Assembly (NCBI GenBank): GCA_035388225.1
Contig: DAOOPM010000001.1
Coordinates: 62,001-126,000, forward strand
Length of the DNA stretch: 64,000 nucleotides
Source: SB25 sp029560875
GTDB lineage: Bacteria; Bacteroidota; Bacteroidia; Bacteroidales; Tenuifilaceae
Direction: 5' to 3'
Shown here: positions 8,969 through 18,502 of the stretch, piece after piece
How positions within the stretch are numbered: position 1 is the first letter of the stretch
Layout: each line of letters opens with the position of its first letter
Position numbers and translations under genes: made by a program
Notes under the pieces: model-generated
The model's database searches: none
Told to the model about the DNA's origin: nothing
The model's input: only the letters and a program-made list of their open reading frames with translations

Positions 8969-9850
8969 ATGAAACATGGGGTATTTTACATACTAATCGT
9001 ACTTTCTGCTTGTTCAAAGAACGAATCGGAATCCAATTCCCGATTAATAACATTTGGGCAACCACAACTTGTAACCATAAATGGATATAGTGCCGATATA
9101 ATGGAACCGTTCCTTGCATCCAATGGAGAAACCTTATTCTTTAATAACTCCAACCACCCCTCTGTAAATACCAATTTACATTTTGCAAAGCGAATTAATG
9201 ATATAACATTCGAATATCAAGGAGAACTCAAAGGGGTTAACACCGAGAGTTTAGATGGTGTGGCCACAATGGATAACTCCAATGCTTTTTACTTTGTTTC
9301 AACTCGTAGCTATAACCAAACACTCGCCACTATTTACACTGGACAATTTGAGAACGATAGCATTTCCAATATTACTCTAGTTACAGGTATCTCTAAAAAT
9401 CAGGCTGGTTGGGTAAATTTCGATGTAGAAGTGAGCAAGGACGGGAACTTCCTATACTTTGTAGATGGACGATTCGACGAGAATGGTGGCCCATATGAAG
9501 CCGATATCGCAATTGCAGAAAAAACTGACATTGGTTTTCAAAGAATAAATTCGGATTTACTCAAAAACATCAATACTTCAGCCTTGGAATATGCCGCTTG
9601 CCTATCATCCGATATGCTTGAACTTTACTTCACAAGGGTTGATGCTCCAATTTCTGAAACATCAATGCCCAAAATTTATGTTTCTACACGCGAAAGTGTA
9701 AATGAACCATTCCGAAAGCCATACAGAATTGATATGATTGAAGGGTTTGTTGAGGCTGCAACTATATCGCCCGATAACCAAATTATATACTACCACAAAC
9801 TGGAAGGACAGAAATACGTCCTTTATATGACTCAGAAAATATCAGAATGA
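8969..9850 (+). CDS. Lipoprotein with PD40/TolB-type beta-propeller
   Basis: 293 residues. Lipobox (VLSAC, Cys about 15) marks an envelope lipoprotein. The body has repeated propeller strands typical of PD40/WD40-like proteins: FLASNGETLFF, ATMDNSNAFYFVSTR, VSKDGNFLYFVDGR, LSSDMLELYFTRVD, ISPDNQIIYYHK, each an (S/D)xDxxxLYF blade. In Bacteroidota such proteins often bind peptidoglycan or partner with OmpA-like proteins, but no OmpA domain is present. The promoter sits so close to the ATG that the mRNA would be leaderless. No catalytic site seen. Confidence 0.7.
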   Translation: MKHGVFYILIVLSACSKNESESNSRLITFGQPQLVTINGYSADIMEPFLASNGETLFFNNSNHPSVNTNLHFAKRINDITFEYQGELKGVNTESLDGVATMDNSNAFYFVSTRSYNQTLATIYTGQFENDSISNITLVTGISKNQAGWVNFDVEVSKDGNFLYFVDGRFDENGGPYEADIAIAEKTDIGFQRINSDLLKNINTSALEYAACLSSDMLELYFTRVDAPISETSMPKIYVSTRESVNEPFRKPYRIDMIEGFVEAATISPDNQIIYYHKLEGQKYVLYMTQKISE

Positions 9851-9887
9851 AGTGTTCCATGTTTTTTCTATAAATTGCACCTCTTTT

Positions 9888-9934
9888 CAATCAACCATCA
9901 ACGAACAACAAACAACGAACAACGAACAACGAAA
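9888..9934 (+). repeat. AACAACG-type low-complexity leader
   Basis: The bases directly before ATG 9935 are short imperfect repeats of the type AACAACG/AACAACAA, without G-rich Shine-Dalgarno sequence. Two other genes here have similar low-complexity leaders. Confidence 0.55.
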
Positions 9935-10876
9935 ATGTCATACCCTTGGGGCGATAATAGGCGATTTAACAGCTACTCAAATTACTTTAAGCGCGAGTTT
10001 GGTGGACGCGTTCAAAAACTCACTATCGATGCGGGTTTTACGTGTCCAAACCGCGATGGCACTGTTGCAACCGGAGGTTGCACCTACTGCAACAACGATG
10101 CCTTTAACCCAAGCTACTGCACCCCATCAAAATCAATAACCCAGCAAATTGATGAGGGCATTGAGTTTCATGCTGTGCGTTATCGTAGGGCCGATAGATA
10201 TTTAGCCTACTTTCAGGCATTCTCCAACACTCACGCTCCTTTGGATAAGTTGGAGAAACTATACTCCGAGGCGCTTTCAAATCCTAAAATTATTGGATTG
10301 GTTATTGGCACTCGCCCTGATTGCGTTGATGAGCAAAAACTCGACTACTTTCAGGAACTTTCCAAAAAATATTACATAGCACTTGAGTACGGAGTGGAAA
10401 GTTGCTACAACAAAACGCTGGAGATGATTAACCGTGGACACAACTTCGAAAAATCGGTTTGGGCCATAGAGGAAACCCATAAGCGAGGCATTAAAACAGG
10501 AGCACATATAATTTTTGGCCTACCAGGCGAATCGCGCGATGAAATGATGGCCGAGGCAGCTATACTCTCTAAACTTCCGCTTAGCACCATCAAGTTTCAT
10601 CAACTACAGATAATCAAAGGGACTGCCATGGAGTTGCAGTATCAGCAGAATCCTTCAATGTTCAACCTGTTCGGAATGGAGGAGTATTTCAACTTTATGG
10701 TTGATTTTCTGGAGCAACTCAATCCCACTTTTGTAGTAGAACGCTTTACTGGCGAGGCTCCTCCCCGATACTTGGCTACGCCACCCTGGGGAAACTATCG
10801 TACCGACCAGCTAATGGTTATGCTCGAAAAAATTCTTGAACAGCGGAATACTTGGCAGGGACGGCTATTTAGTTGA
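9935..10876 (+). CDS. TIGR01212-family radical SAM protein
   Basis: Iron-sulphur enzyme using S-adenosylmethionine. The cluster-binding pattern is the family's long-spaced form: FTCPNRDGTVATGGCTYCNN (about 31-50), Cys residues at about 33, 45 and 48. Further conserved blocks: LAYFQAFSNTHAP, IGTRPDCVD, EYGVESCYNKTLEMINRGH, GAHIIFGLPGE and FHQLQIIKGT. About 313 residues from ATG 9935, the family's usual length; the upstream in-frame extension to 9875 encodes only the repeat leader and is discarded. The family (YhcC in E. coli) has no firmly established substrate. Cytoplasmic. Confidence 0.9.
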   Translation: MSYPWGDNRRFNSYSNYFKREFGGRVQKLTIDAGFTCPNRDGTVATGGCTYCNNDAFNPSYCTPSKSITQQIDEGIEFHAVRYRRADRYLAYFQAFSNTHAPLDKLEKLYSEALSNPKIIGLVIGTRPDCVDEQKLDYFQELSKKYYIALEYGVESCYNKTLEMINRGHNFEKSVWAIEETHKRGIKTGAHIIFGLPGESRDEMMAEAAILSKLPLSTIKFHQLQIIKGTAMELQYQQNPSMFNLFGMEEYFNFMVDFLEQLNPTFVVERFTGEAPPRYLATPPWGNYRTDQLMVMLEKILEQRNTWQGRLFS

Positions 10877-10895
10877 TGGTGAAGAAACTCTACTA

Positions 10896-10987
10896 TGTCA
10901 TTGCCTTCGGCGAGCTCATCGCCACTTGGCGGCTCGGTTTCGAGCGCTAGTTAGAAATCTAAATCCCTCAACAAGTTCGGGATGACA
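10896..10987. repeat. Dispersed intergenic repeat, TGTCATT...ATGACA type
   Basis: About 92 bp bounded by TGTCATT and its reverse complement AATGACA-like end (GGGATGACA). The interior has GCCTTCGGCGAGCTC, CTTGGCGGCTCGGTTTCGAG and TTAGAAATCTAAA. The copy at 25496-25602 shares the same interior order. Confidence 0.6.
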
Positions 10988-11074
10988 AAATCTAAATCAG
11001 AATAGAATTTTGGAATCACTTTTAAACAATTTGTATTACTTTTAATTCAAACTTAATTTTATAATCTAACTTCA

Positions 11075-11551
11075 ATGAAAAAAATAGTATTCTTCTTTGC
11101 ATTGGCTCTTATTAGTTCAAACTTACTTGCACAGCCAAAATCGCTAAAAAACTTTGACGAGTTAATGACCGCACTTAATAGCGGCGAACAGGTTAGGGTT
11201 ATTATTCACTACGGCAAATGCACCCTAATTTCCGACAATGAGGTTGAAGATAAATCGCCCGATGCCATTGGAGGAATGACCATTGATACCTACGAGTATT
11301 TTGCCCCCAAAGCCGTTAGGGGTAACGAGAATGCCTTTGTGGTTTTCTCTGAGAATAAGTTGATTATGAACCCTAAAGGAAAGGGATTTGTGTATAACTA
11401 CGGAAAATTCCGAATAGAATCTACCGGCAAAGTTAAGGTTACGGTAATGTATATCGACCCAAATACGCAGGAAGAGCTAATGAGCGAGAACTTTTTCACC
11501 ACATTTGGCGACCCAAAAACCGAACAGGCCATATTCTTTTACAAACAGTAA
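11075..11551 (+). CDS. VirK-like secreted protein
   Basis: 158 residues with signal peptide MKKIVFFFALALISSNLLAQ. The mature part begins with the VirK family pattern: FDELMTALNSGEQVRVIIHYGKCTL (about 28-52), with a single conserved Cys, followed by GGMTIDTYEYF and a beta-rich C-terminus. VirK proteins were first noted beside virulence genes in proteobacteria; their biochemical role is not established. Probably periplasmic. It ends 15 nt before the nuclease gene, so the two may be co-transcribed, though no functional link is evident. Confidence 0.7.
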   Translation: MKKIVFFFALALISSNLLAQPKSLKNFDELMTALNSGEQVRVIIHYGKCTLISDNEVEDKSPDAIGGMTIDTYEYFAPKAVRGNENAFVVFSENKLIMNPKGKGFVYNYGKFRIESTGKVKVTVMYIDPNTQEELMSENFFTTFGDPKTEQAIFFYKQ

Positions 11552-11566
11552 TTGTAAGGATTGATA

Positions 11567-14449
11567 ATGGAACCATTTCTCAGCTTAGTTGCCAAGGATT
11601 TATATAGAGTTTTCGGCGATGATATCTCCGAGGTTAACCTCGTTTTTCCGAACCGAAGGGCATCGTTGTTCTTCACCAAGTACCTTGCAACTGGGTTGAG
11701 CAAGCCCATTTGGCAACCCAAGGTTACCACTATCAACGATTTGATGTTTGCTGTAGCGGAGCTAAAACCTACCGACCCACTTTTGCTTAACCATCAACTT
11801 TACAAGCAGTACCAGATAGCCACAGGTAGTCAGGAATCGTTCGACGATTTTTTCTTTTGGGGAAACGTAATGATTTCGGACTTCGACCAGGTGGATAAGT
11901 ACCTGGTGGATTCGTCGAAGATATTCGCCAACGTTAAGGATTTAAAGGAGATTGACAAGAAGTTCGATGAGTTTGACGAGGAACACCTTAAGGCCCTACA
12001 GAATTTTTTGAACCTGCTGAACGATACTGCCGACTCGCATATCCGTTCGCGTTACTCCGACATTTGGGAAAAACTAGGCGGAATCTACAATCAATTCTCC
12101 ACTTCGCTTATTACACAAGGAATAGCCTACGAAGGCTTAGCCTACAGAGTGGCCGCCGAAAAGTTGAAGAATACCAAACAATCAATGGTGACTGGCAAGT
12201 ATGCGCTGGTTGGTTTCAACGCCCTGAATAGCTGCGAGAGGGTTCTTTTTCATCACCTAAAACGATTCGAAAACGCTCTGTTTTACTGGGATTACGACAA
12301 GTACTATATGCAGGGCGACAATAACAGGAACGAGGCCGCAATGTTTATGGCCGATAACCTGAAGGAGTTCCCCAATAGCCTTAGCCACGAGCATTTCAGC
12401 AATTTCAGTACAAGTAAAAGCATTAAGCTTGTCGCATCGCCATCCAATGTGGCACAGGCAAAGCTAATCCCCGATATTCTGTCAAATTTAAAAACCAGCA
12501 CCACTAAAATTGATATCAACACGGCCTTGGTTTTACCCGAGGAGCAACTTCTGCTCCCGGTTCTATCGGCACTGCCCGATGAGCTGGATGAGGTAAATAT
12601 CACTATGGGTTACCCCATTCGGGATACCGCGGCCTACAGCCTTATCGATAACCTTATTGGTCTACAAACCAACGCCCGCCAAAGTGGCAACGACTCAAAG
12701 TTCTACTACCGCGATGTTCAGAATATACTAACGCATCCTTACATTAAGCAGATAGCCAGCGACGACTCTACTAAACTACTGAACCGAATAGTAGAGCGTA
12801 AGTTAATCAACATCGACACCGCTACCCTAAGCATCAACCCAACCTTTACAAAGATATTCACTCTAGAAAAAAGCGGTATCAACCTAAATAGTTACCTAGC
12901 GGCGCTTGTAAAGGATATTTCCAATGGTTTAAAGCATAGCAGCAATGAGCTAAGCGGAAACATCAGGCTTGAACTAGAATTCCTTTTCACGGTATTTAAA
13001 GCACTGAATAGGTTGGGCGATGTTTTACCCGAATTTGAAGGTGATATCAACCCCAAAATTTACCGTGCGCTTTTCCGTAAAGCAATGGCCGAGCAGCGTG
13101 TATCGTTCTCGGGCGAGCCGCTTGCTGGTGTTCAGCTAATGGGATTCCTCGAAACCCGTACGCTCGATTTCGAGAATGTTGTAATTCTATCGATGAACGA
13201 TAGCGTTCTGCCCGGAGTTGCCCATAAGCCATCGTTTATCACTCCCAGTCTTCGCTTTGCTTACGGATTGCCCGATTATAGGCATCAAAATGCCATTTAC
13301 GCCTATTACTTCTACCGGCTAATACAGCGTGCCAACAATATCTACCTAGTTTACACCGATAAGGCCGAAGGCACACGCTCAGGCGAAATGAGCCGGTATA
13401 TCCTTCAGCTGATAATGGAATCGGGGCTAAATATTGATAGAATCAGGGTTAAGTTCGACCTGGGTTTAACGCCAGAACCTACAATCGCAGTAAAGAAAAC
13501 CGATAAAATCCTATCAATCCTAGGCAAGTACGTTGTTACCGAAAAGGAAGGGAAATACCTCTCACCTACGGCTCTATCGAGCTATAAGAACTGCTCGCTC
13601 CGTTTCTTCTTCAACAAAATAGCCAATATAGAGGAACCCGAGGAGATGGAGGAGGCAATGGATGAGCGTGGCGTTGGAACAATCCTACACCGCGCTGTTG
13701 AGCTAATTTATAAGGATATAGCCAGTAGTGTTACCAAGGAAAAGCTGGAGGAACTAAGCGGTAACATCGATTTAATAAACAACGCTGTACGCATTGCATT
13801 TGCTGAGAACTATAAACTCGATATCGACAAAATTGACGATATACTGATTGGCCGTAATGCACTAATTCTGGAACGTATTAAATGGATGATATTCCAAATG
13901 CTTGCAGTGGATACCAACAGAGTACCATACTCAATTTTCAGCACCGAGCAGGAAGTTATTGTCGATGTTCCCATTACGGTTCAGGGCAAAGATACCAAAG
14001 TGCGAATAGGAGGGCGTATCGATAGGATTGAGCAAGTAGATAGCCAGTTCCGCATTGTAGACTTTAAAACGGGTAAGTACGATATCAAAAAGGATAGGTT
14101 CAAGAGCATTGCTGACCTATTGCAGAGCAAGGAGCTGGATGGTGTTTTTCAAATTTTCACCTACGCGGAGATATTTGGGAAGATAAGTAAGTTCCGACCA
14201 AGCCAAATTGCCCCAAACCTTTGGTTTGTGAGGAATAGCTCCAGGGATTACACCCCGGTACTTTACCAAACATTCGATAAAAGGGGGACAAAGGAAGAGG
14301 TTCAATCTTACGAGAACTATGCACAGCCATTCAGGGAGTTGCTCCATGGTTTAGTTACCGAAATATTCAACCCCGAGGTTGATTTCACCCAAACCGACAA
14401 AACCGAGAACTGCAAAGTTTGCCCGTATAGTCAGATTTGTGGAAAATAA
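11567..14449 (+). CDS. AddB-like PD-(D/E)XK nuclease with Fe-S cluster cysteines
   Basis: About 960 residues, resembling the AddB subunit of AddAB recombination nucleases, which process double-strand DNA ends. The N-terminal part (FPNRRASLFFTKYLA) is the inactivated helicase region typical of AddB. The C-terminal nuclease has LSPTALSSYKNC (Cys about 676), GTILHRAVELIY, and the metal/catalytic strand FRIVDFKTGKYD (about 830). The end CKVCPYSQICGK supplies three cysteines which with the upstream Cys would bind a 4Fe-4S cluster, as in AddB. ATG 11567 is preferred over TTG 11561. The expected partner AddA (UvrD-like helicase) is not in this window. Confidence 0.82.
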   Translation: MEPFLSLVAKDLYRVFGDDISEVNLVFPNRRASLFFTKYLATGLSKPIWQPKVTTINDLMFAVAELKPTDPLLLNHQLYKQYQIATGSQESFDDFFFWGNVMISDFDQVDKYLVDSSKIFANVKDLKEIDKKFDEFDEEHLKALQNFLNLLNDTADSHIRSRYSDIWEKLGGIYNQFSTSLITQGIAYEGLAYRVAAEKLKNTKQSMVTGKYALVGFNALNSCERVLFHHLKRFENALFYWDYDKYYMQGDNNRNEAAMFMADNLKEFPNSLSHEHFSNFSTSKSIKLVASPSNVAQAKLIPDILSNLKTSTTKIDINTALVLPEEQLLLPVLSALPDELDEVNITMGYPIRDTAAYSLIDNLIGLQTNARQSGNDSKFYYRDVQNILTHPYIKQIASDDSTKLLNRIVERKLINIDTATLSINPTFTKIFTLEKSGINLNSYLAALVKDISNGLKHSSNELSGNIRLELEFLFTVFKALNRLGDVLPEFEGDINPKIYRALFRKAMAEQRVSFSGEPLAGVQLMGFLETRTLDFENVVILSMNDSVLPGVAHKPSFITPSLRFAYGLPDYRHQNAIYAYYFYRLIQRANNIYLVYTDKAEGTRSGEMSRYILQLIMESGLNIDRIRVKFDLGLTPEPTIAVKKTDKILSILGKYVVTEKEGKYLSPTALSSYKNCSLRFFFNKIANIEEPEEMEEAMDERGVGTILHRAVELIYKDIASSVTKEKLEELSGNIDLINNAVRIAFAENYKLDIDKIDDILIGRNALILERIKWMIFQMLAVDTNRVPYSIFSTEQEVIVDVPITVQGKDTKVRIGGRIDRIEQVDSQFRIVDFKTGKYDIKKDRFKSIADLLQSKELDGVFQIFTYAEIFGKISKFRPSQIAPNLWFVRNSSRDYTPVLYQTFDKRGTKEEVQSYENYAQPFRELLHGLVTEIFNPEVDFTQTDKTENCKVCPYSQICGK

Positions 14450-14486
14450 AAACCCACCCAATGTGAGTCATGTAACCTGTTCAATC

Positions 14487-14517
14487 TTTGGCAAATAATT
14501 ATAAAGTTGTATATTTA
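14487..14517 (+). promoter_or_regulatory. Promoter of the DUF1538/PII-like operon
   Basis: TTTG (14487-14490), 19-nt spacer, TATATTTA (14510-14517, one mismatch to TAnnTTTG), 26 nt before ATG 14544. Confidence 0.6.
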
Positions 14518-14543
14518 TAGACCAATTCTATAAATACTGCATT

Positions 14544-16610
14544 ATGATAAAGCGAAAAAGCGTACCGTTCTTAGACGCAATAAATATGCTTCTGGCTTAT
14601 GCCAGAGTGCGTATTTTTGAACAAATAAAATCTGTAGCATTTATTATAATTTACCTTGTTGTATTTCAAACTTTAATCCTTGGCGTTCCGCTTGCAAATG
14701 CATTAGGTACTGCAGGAGGAATAGCGCTTGTAGTTTTTGGGCTTGCATTTTTCCTCGAAGGATTAATTCTGGGATTAATGCCTCTTGGCGAAAGAGTTGG
14801 GGTAAAACTACCCACTAAAGTAGGAATTTCAATAATTGCAGTTTTTGGATTGATACTTGGATTTGGTGCAACACTTGCCGAACCCGCCATTAGCGCATTA
14901 AAAACAGCAGGTGCAACTGTAACTGCGTGGGATTCACCTTTACTTTTCATGCTACTAAACAGGTATGCCGAATGGCTTGTTCTTTCCGTAGGTATTGGAG
15001 TTGGAATTGCTGTGGCTTTAGGGATGTTTAAGTTTCACTATAACTTCTCCATAAAAATATTGATATTCACAATCATTCCTTTAATCCTCGTACTATCTAT
15101 TATTGCATCACTTAACGATAACCTTACGAAGATTATTGGATTAGCATGGGATTGTGGAGCAGTAACTACTGGAGCAGTAACTGTACCATTGGTTTTAGCA
15201 TTGGGTATTGGCGTATCACGAGCATCGAGCCAGGGGAAAGGCTCTAGCGGCGGATTTGGAATAATTCTTTTGGCATCAGCGTTTCCTGTTCTTGCAGTTT
15301 TAATTTTAGGTTTTACGCTGAACATTAAAGCCCCAAATCCTACATCTGAAACAGAGTTCTTTTCATCTGCAAACAGAGAACAAGCAAAACATGTATTTGG
15401 CGATGTTGAGAAATTGCAAACACACGCCTATACACTTGGGTCAGAGAATGCCCGAAAAGCGCTTTATGGTTCTGTTCAAGAGTATGAATCGGCAATAAAA
15501 TCATTGGCGAATAATCCTGAAAATAGCAAAGCCATACTTGGTAGCATTAGCCTTTCAACTTGGTTAGTTCAAAAAGCATCGGATTATGAACGAAATCTTC
15601 TCTCAAATGTAAATTTATCCGACACACCTGAACCTATTGCAACCTCTTCGTTTAAGGAAACACTGAAAGTTGAAACAATTTCTGGAATAAGAGCAGTAAT
15701 TCCCCTATCAATCCTTCTCGTACTTGTGCTTATTCTACTTAGGGAAAAACTTAAGTACAAAGATGAGATAGTACTCGGTATTGTTTTCACTCTTATAGGG
15801 ATGACGCTTTTAACCTCAGGAATAAAACTTGGTCTTGCATCGCTGGGAGGCGAAGTTGGGGCTCAATTGCCACGAGCTTTTGCAAAGGAGGAAAAGTTTG
15901 TCGACAGGGTTGTAATTAACAACTTTGACACATCCTTGGTTTATAAAGGCATAGCCACCGATGGTACACAAAAAAGCTTTTTCAATATACTTGAAGAAGG
16001 AAAACCAAAACCTATCGAATTCAAAGCGGACAGATTAGACAAAGCCAATAACCGCTACGAACATATTATTACACAACCACCACTATTTAAAAGCAAACTA
16101 ACCGTTCTTGGATTAATTTTAGTGCTAGTGTTTGCTTTTGGAATGGGCTATGGCGCTACAATGGCTGAACCTGCCTTAAATGCACTAGGAATAACCGTTG
16201 AAGGGCTAACTGTTGGAGCCATTAAACGAGCACAAATAGTACAAGTGGTTTCTATTGGCGTAGGAATTGGAATTGTGCTCGGTTTCAGCAGAATACTTTT
16301 CGATTTACCTTTAATATGGTTGATTGTTCCATCGTACATTCTACTTATTCCGCTTACAATACTTAGCGAAGAGGAATTTACCGCAATTGCATGGGATAGC
16401 GGTGGAGTAACAACCGGACCAGTTACCGTACCTCTAGTTCTTGCCATGGGATTGAGCATTGGTGGTGTACTAAGCATATCGGATGGATTCGGGGTACTTG
16501 CTCTGGCCTCTGCTTTCCCAATTATCACCGTATTACTATTTGGTTTGATTGCTAGGGCTAAGCAGCGTAAATCAATTTCGAACAACTTAAAGGATGATGC
16601 AAATGAGTAG
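14544..16610 (+). CDS. DUF1538 polytopic membrane protein (putative transporter)
   Basis: 688 residues and many membrane segments. It is an internal duplication: each half has an AEPA block (GFGATLAEPAISAL near 108-120; YGATMAEPALNAL near 535-547) followed by a signature WDxGxVTTGxVTVPLVLA (near 208-225 and 616-633). The paired halves suggest a pseudo-symmetric channel or carrier, with the repeated T-T-G-x-V-T in a likely pore. The middle (about 265-365) is soluble-looking. Transport is inferred from the fold; the substrate is unknown. The next gene overlaps its end and encodes PII-like domains, as in AmtB-GlnK or SbtA-SbtB pairs where a PII protein gates a transporter. Confidence 0.8.
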   Translation: MIKRKSVPFLDAINMLLAYARVRIFEQIKSVAFIIIYLVVFQTLILGVPLANALGTAGGIALVVFGLAFFLEGLILGLMPLGERVGVKLPTKVGISIIAVFGLILGFGATLAEPAISALKTAGATVTAWDSPLLFMLLNRYAEWLVLSVGIGVGIAVALGMFKFHYNFSIKILIFTIIPLILVLSIIASLNDNLTKIIGLAWDCGAVTTGAVTVPLVLALGIGVSRASSQGKGSSGGFGIILLASAFPVLAVLILGFTLNIKAPNPTSETEFFSSANREQAKHVFGDVEKLQTHAYTLGSENARKALYGSVQEYESAIKSLANNPENSKAILGSISLSTWLVQKASDYERNLLSNVNLSDTPEPIATSSFKETLKVETISGIRAVIPLSILLVLVLILLREKLKYKDEIVLGIVFTLIGMTLLTSGIKLGLASLGGEVGAQLPRAFAKEEKFVDRVVINNFDTSLVYKGIATDGTQKSFFNILEEGKPKPIEFKADRLDKANNRYEHIITQPPLFKSKLTVLGLILVLVFAFGMGYGATMAEPALNALGITVEGLTVGAIKRAQIVQVVSIGVGIGIVLGFSRILFDLPLIWLIVPSYILLIPLTILSEEEFTAIAWDSGGVTTGPVTVPLVLAMGLSIGGVLSISDGFGVLALASAFPIITVLLFGLIARAKQRKSISNNLKDDANE

Positions 16611-17808
16611 CGAAAATACAACCAAAGAGAAAGTGTTCTCTCCCTCAAGAACAGTATGGAGAACACAAATGGCGAAAGGCATTTATACTCCTCATAGAGT
16701 AAGCAGAATAACATGCATTATCAACCAATTATTAAGCGATAAGGTTACCGATTTTTTACAAAAGGTAGGTATAACAGCATATACCGAAAGCGGTAGAACT
16801 GTCCGTGAATTTATAAAACCCCGTTCACTTGGATTGCCTGGCGATATAAAGCAACTACAAAGTTCTCCGGTTACAATATTTAGATTTACTGTACCTCGGG
16901 AAAGCTCATACTCGGTTATTGAAACATTAATTGAGTATGCCGAACTATACCTTCCAGGACGAGGCACAATATTTTCGCAGGACTTGATGGAATTCAGCAA
17001 AGAGCCTCCAATGCCAAACTTAGGCGCGATGGTTAATTTAGATATCAATACCCACGATATCCCTATTCTCAATAAACTTGCCTATGTTATATGTGTTTTA
17101 TCAAACCCTGGTAGTGGCGAAATGTTGGCAAAAATTGCTCTTGAATTGGGCATTTGCGTTCCATTAATTACCTCGGGTACAGGAAACGACATACGCGACC
17201 AATTAGGATTGATAAGAATTACGATTCCTCCAGAAAAAGAGATTGTGCATTTGATTATGCCCGAGCAGGATTCCAACAGTATAATCCGACTACTTATAGA
17301 ACAAGGACGATTAGATAAACCTGGCCGTGGATTTATCTACCAAACACCTGTTTCCTTTGGGTTTATTGACACCCGATTAAGGATTGGTAAACAAAAATAC
17401 GCCGCTAGCATAGAGCAAATAATTGCCGCCATTGACCAACTTAAGGCTGGGACAAACTGGAGAAAACGATTAGATGCTGAAATTGAAGATAATAAAGTCA
17501 ACAGTTCAATACTTCCTCAGGATAACTGCGAAATATCAATAGTATCTGACGAAGAAAGAATAGAAGTTTTAAGGGAAGCCTGTTTAAAGGTTGGAGCAAC
17601 AGGAGCTGTAACCACCAGGATTGTTCCTCAGCTAAACGAAAAAGAAACGAACATTCCACTTTCGTTAATCCGAAGCGCAATTAGTGTTCCTGCCAATATC
17701 ACCAACGATGTTGTTGATATTTTGCTTGATAATACTACAATTAAAGAAAACGCAACAGATAGAGTTCATGTACTAGACTCACCTGCGGCATACATTCAAT
17801 CACTGTAA
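16603..17808 (+). CDS. Triple PII-like signalling protein
   Basis: About 401 residues, soluble, apparently three PII/GlnB-like ferredoxin folds in one chain. Module 1 (about 38-135) ends LPGRGTIFS; module 2 (about 155-250) ends KPGRGFIYQ; both endings match the PII C-terminal GxGxI(F/Y) strand. Module 3 (about 310-400) resembles the others but has no such ending. One chain with three domains could mimic the PII trimer, though modules may differ in ligand binding. ATG 16603 overlaps the DUF1538 gene by 8 nt and has AAAGGA 8 nt upstream; ATG 16594 and 16597 are alternatives. The overlap implies translational coupling and a gating role for the membrane protein. Ligand unknown. Confidence 0.65.
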   Translation: MSSENTTKEKVFSPSRTVWRTQMAKGIYTPHRVSRITCIINQLLSDKVTDFLQKVGITAYTESGRTVREFIKPRSLGLPGDIKQLQSSPVTIFRFTVPRESSYSVIETLIEYAELYLPGRGTIFSQDLMEFSKEPPMPNLGAMVNLDINTHDIPILNKLAYVICVLSNPGSGEMLAKIALELGICVPLITSGTGNDIRDQLGLIRITIPPEKEIVHLIMPEQDSNSIIRLLIEQGRLDKPGRGFIYQTPVSFGFIDTRLRIGKQKYAASIEQIIAAIDQLKAGTNWRKRLDAEIEDNKVNSSILPQDNCEISIVSDEERIEVLREACLKVGATGAVTTRIVPQLNEKETNIPLSLIRSAISVPANITNDVVDILLDNTTIKENATDRVHVLDSPAAYIQSL

Positions 17809-17926
17809 AGAACTCATTTTAAACAAAAAACTTTTTCATCCATAATTGTCAACAAATATCTTAAAAATCTTATCATTGCTTCGGAGAGATTTAAGGTTCT
17901 CTATAGGAAATACATTAACTGCAAAC

Positions 17927-18502
17927 TTATCCCCTAATATCTATTGAACTTGGCTCAATATACCCTTCCATAATAGCATAAATAGTTAGGCCTGAGGCAG
18001 ACTTAATATCGAGCTTTGCAGTAATATTCTTACGATGAGTAATTACTGTATGAATGCTAATAAATAACTTATCGGCAATTTCCTTGTTGGACATACCAAG
18101 GGCAACACATTTCAGCACATCAACCTCGCGCGAGGATAACTCGTTATCCTTATTCTCTGAAGATGTTTTTGAGGCTGTAAAGGTCTCTGTAACGATATCG
18201 ATAATCCTATCTGAAGAAAAATTTGTTTCTATAAACGGCAAATCGGAATCAATTCGTTTACTATCAACACATATAAGAATTCCTTTTGGTTTGCTCTTGG
18301 CACAAACTCCTCCCAACTTTTTGAAGTGGCTTAATGCTGAAGGTTCAATCATGTATCCAAGTATATCGGTAGCGCGAAAATCAAAGTCGCCAAAAACAGC
18401 CTGCTCCACTACCCTAACACCAGCAATGCCACGCACTATGGATGACAATCCCTTACGAACGATATCGTTCGAATGAACCACTATTACAACACCACTAATC
18501 AT
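17927..18502 (-). CDS. LuxR-type regulator with degenerate receiver domain
   Basis: 191 residues. The C-terminal part is a clear LuxR/FixJ helix-turn-helix (ELSSREVDVLKCVALGMSNKEIADKLF...THRKNI, about 122-170). The N-terminal part has the position of a receiver (VVIVVHSNDIVRKGLSSIV) but lacks the acidic pair and the phosphorylatable Asp context, so phosphorylation is doubtful and another signal may be sensed. Its start overlaps the end of the hemerythrin gene by 8 nt, indicating translational coupling: a hemerythrin sensor or repair protein expressed together with a transcription regulator suggests an oxygen or nitric oxide stress response. Confidence 0.8.
   Translation of the reverse strand: MISGVVIVVHSNDIVRKGLSSIVRGIAGVRVVEQAVFGDFDFRATDILGYMIEPSALSHFKKLGGVCAKSKPKGILICVDSKRIDSDLPFIETNFSSDRIIDIVTETFTASKTSSENKDNELSSREVDVLKCVALGMSNKEIADKLFISIHTVITHRKNITAKLDIKSASGLTIYAIMEGYIEPSSIDIRG

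Noticed and set aside
16148..16714. Long open frame (188 codons) on the minus strand opposite the DUF1538 gene
   Set aside because: It is antisense to a clear membrane protein with repeated family motifs; its composition mirrors the hydrophobic codons of the sense gene and no protein features are visible.
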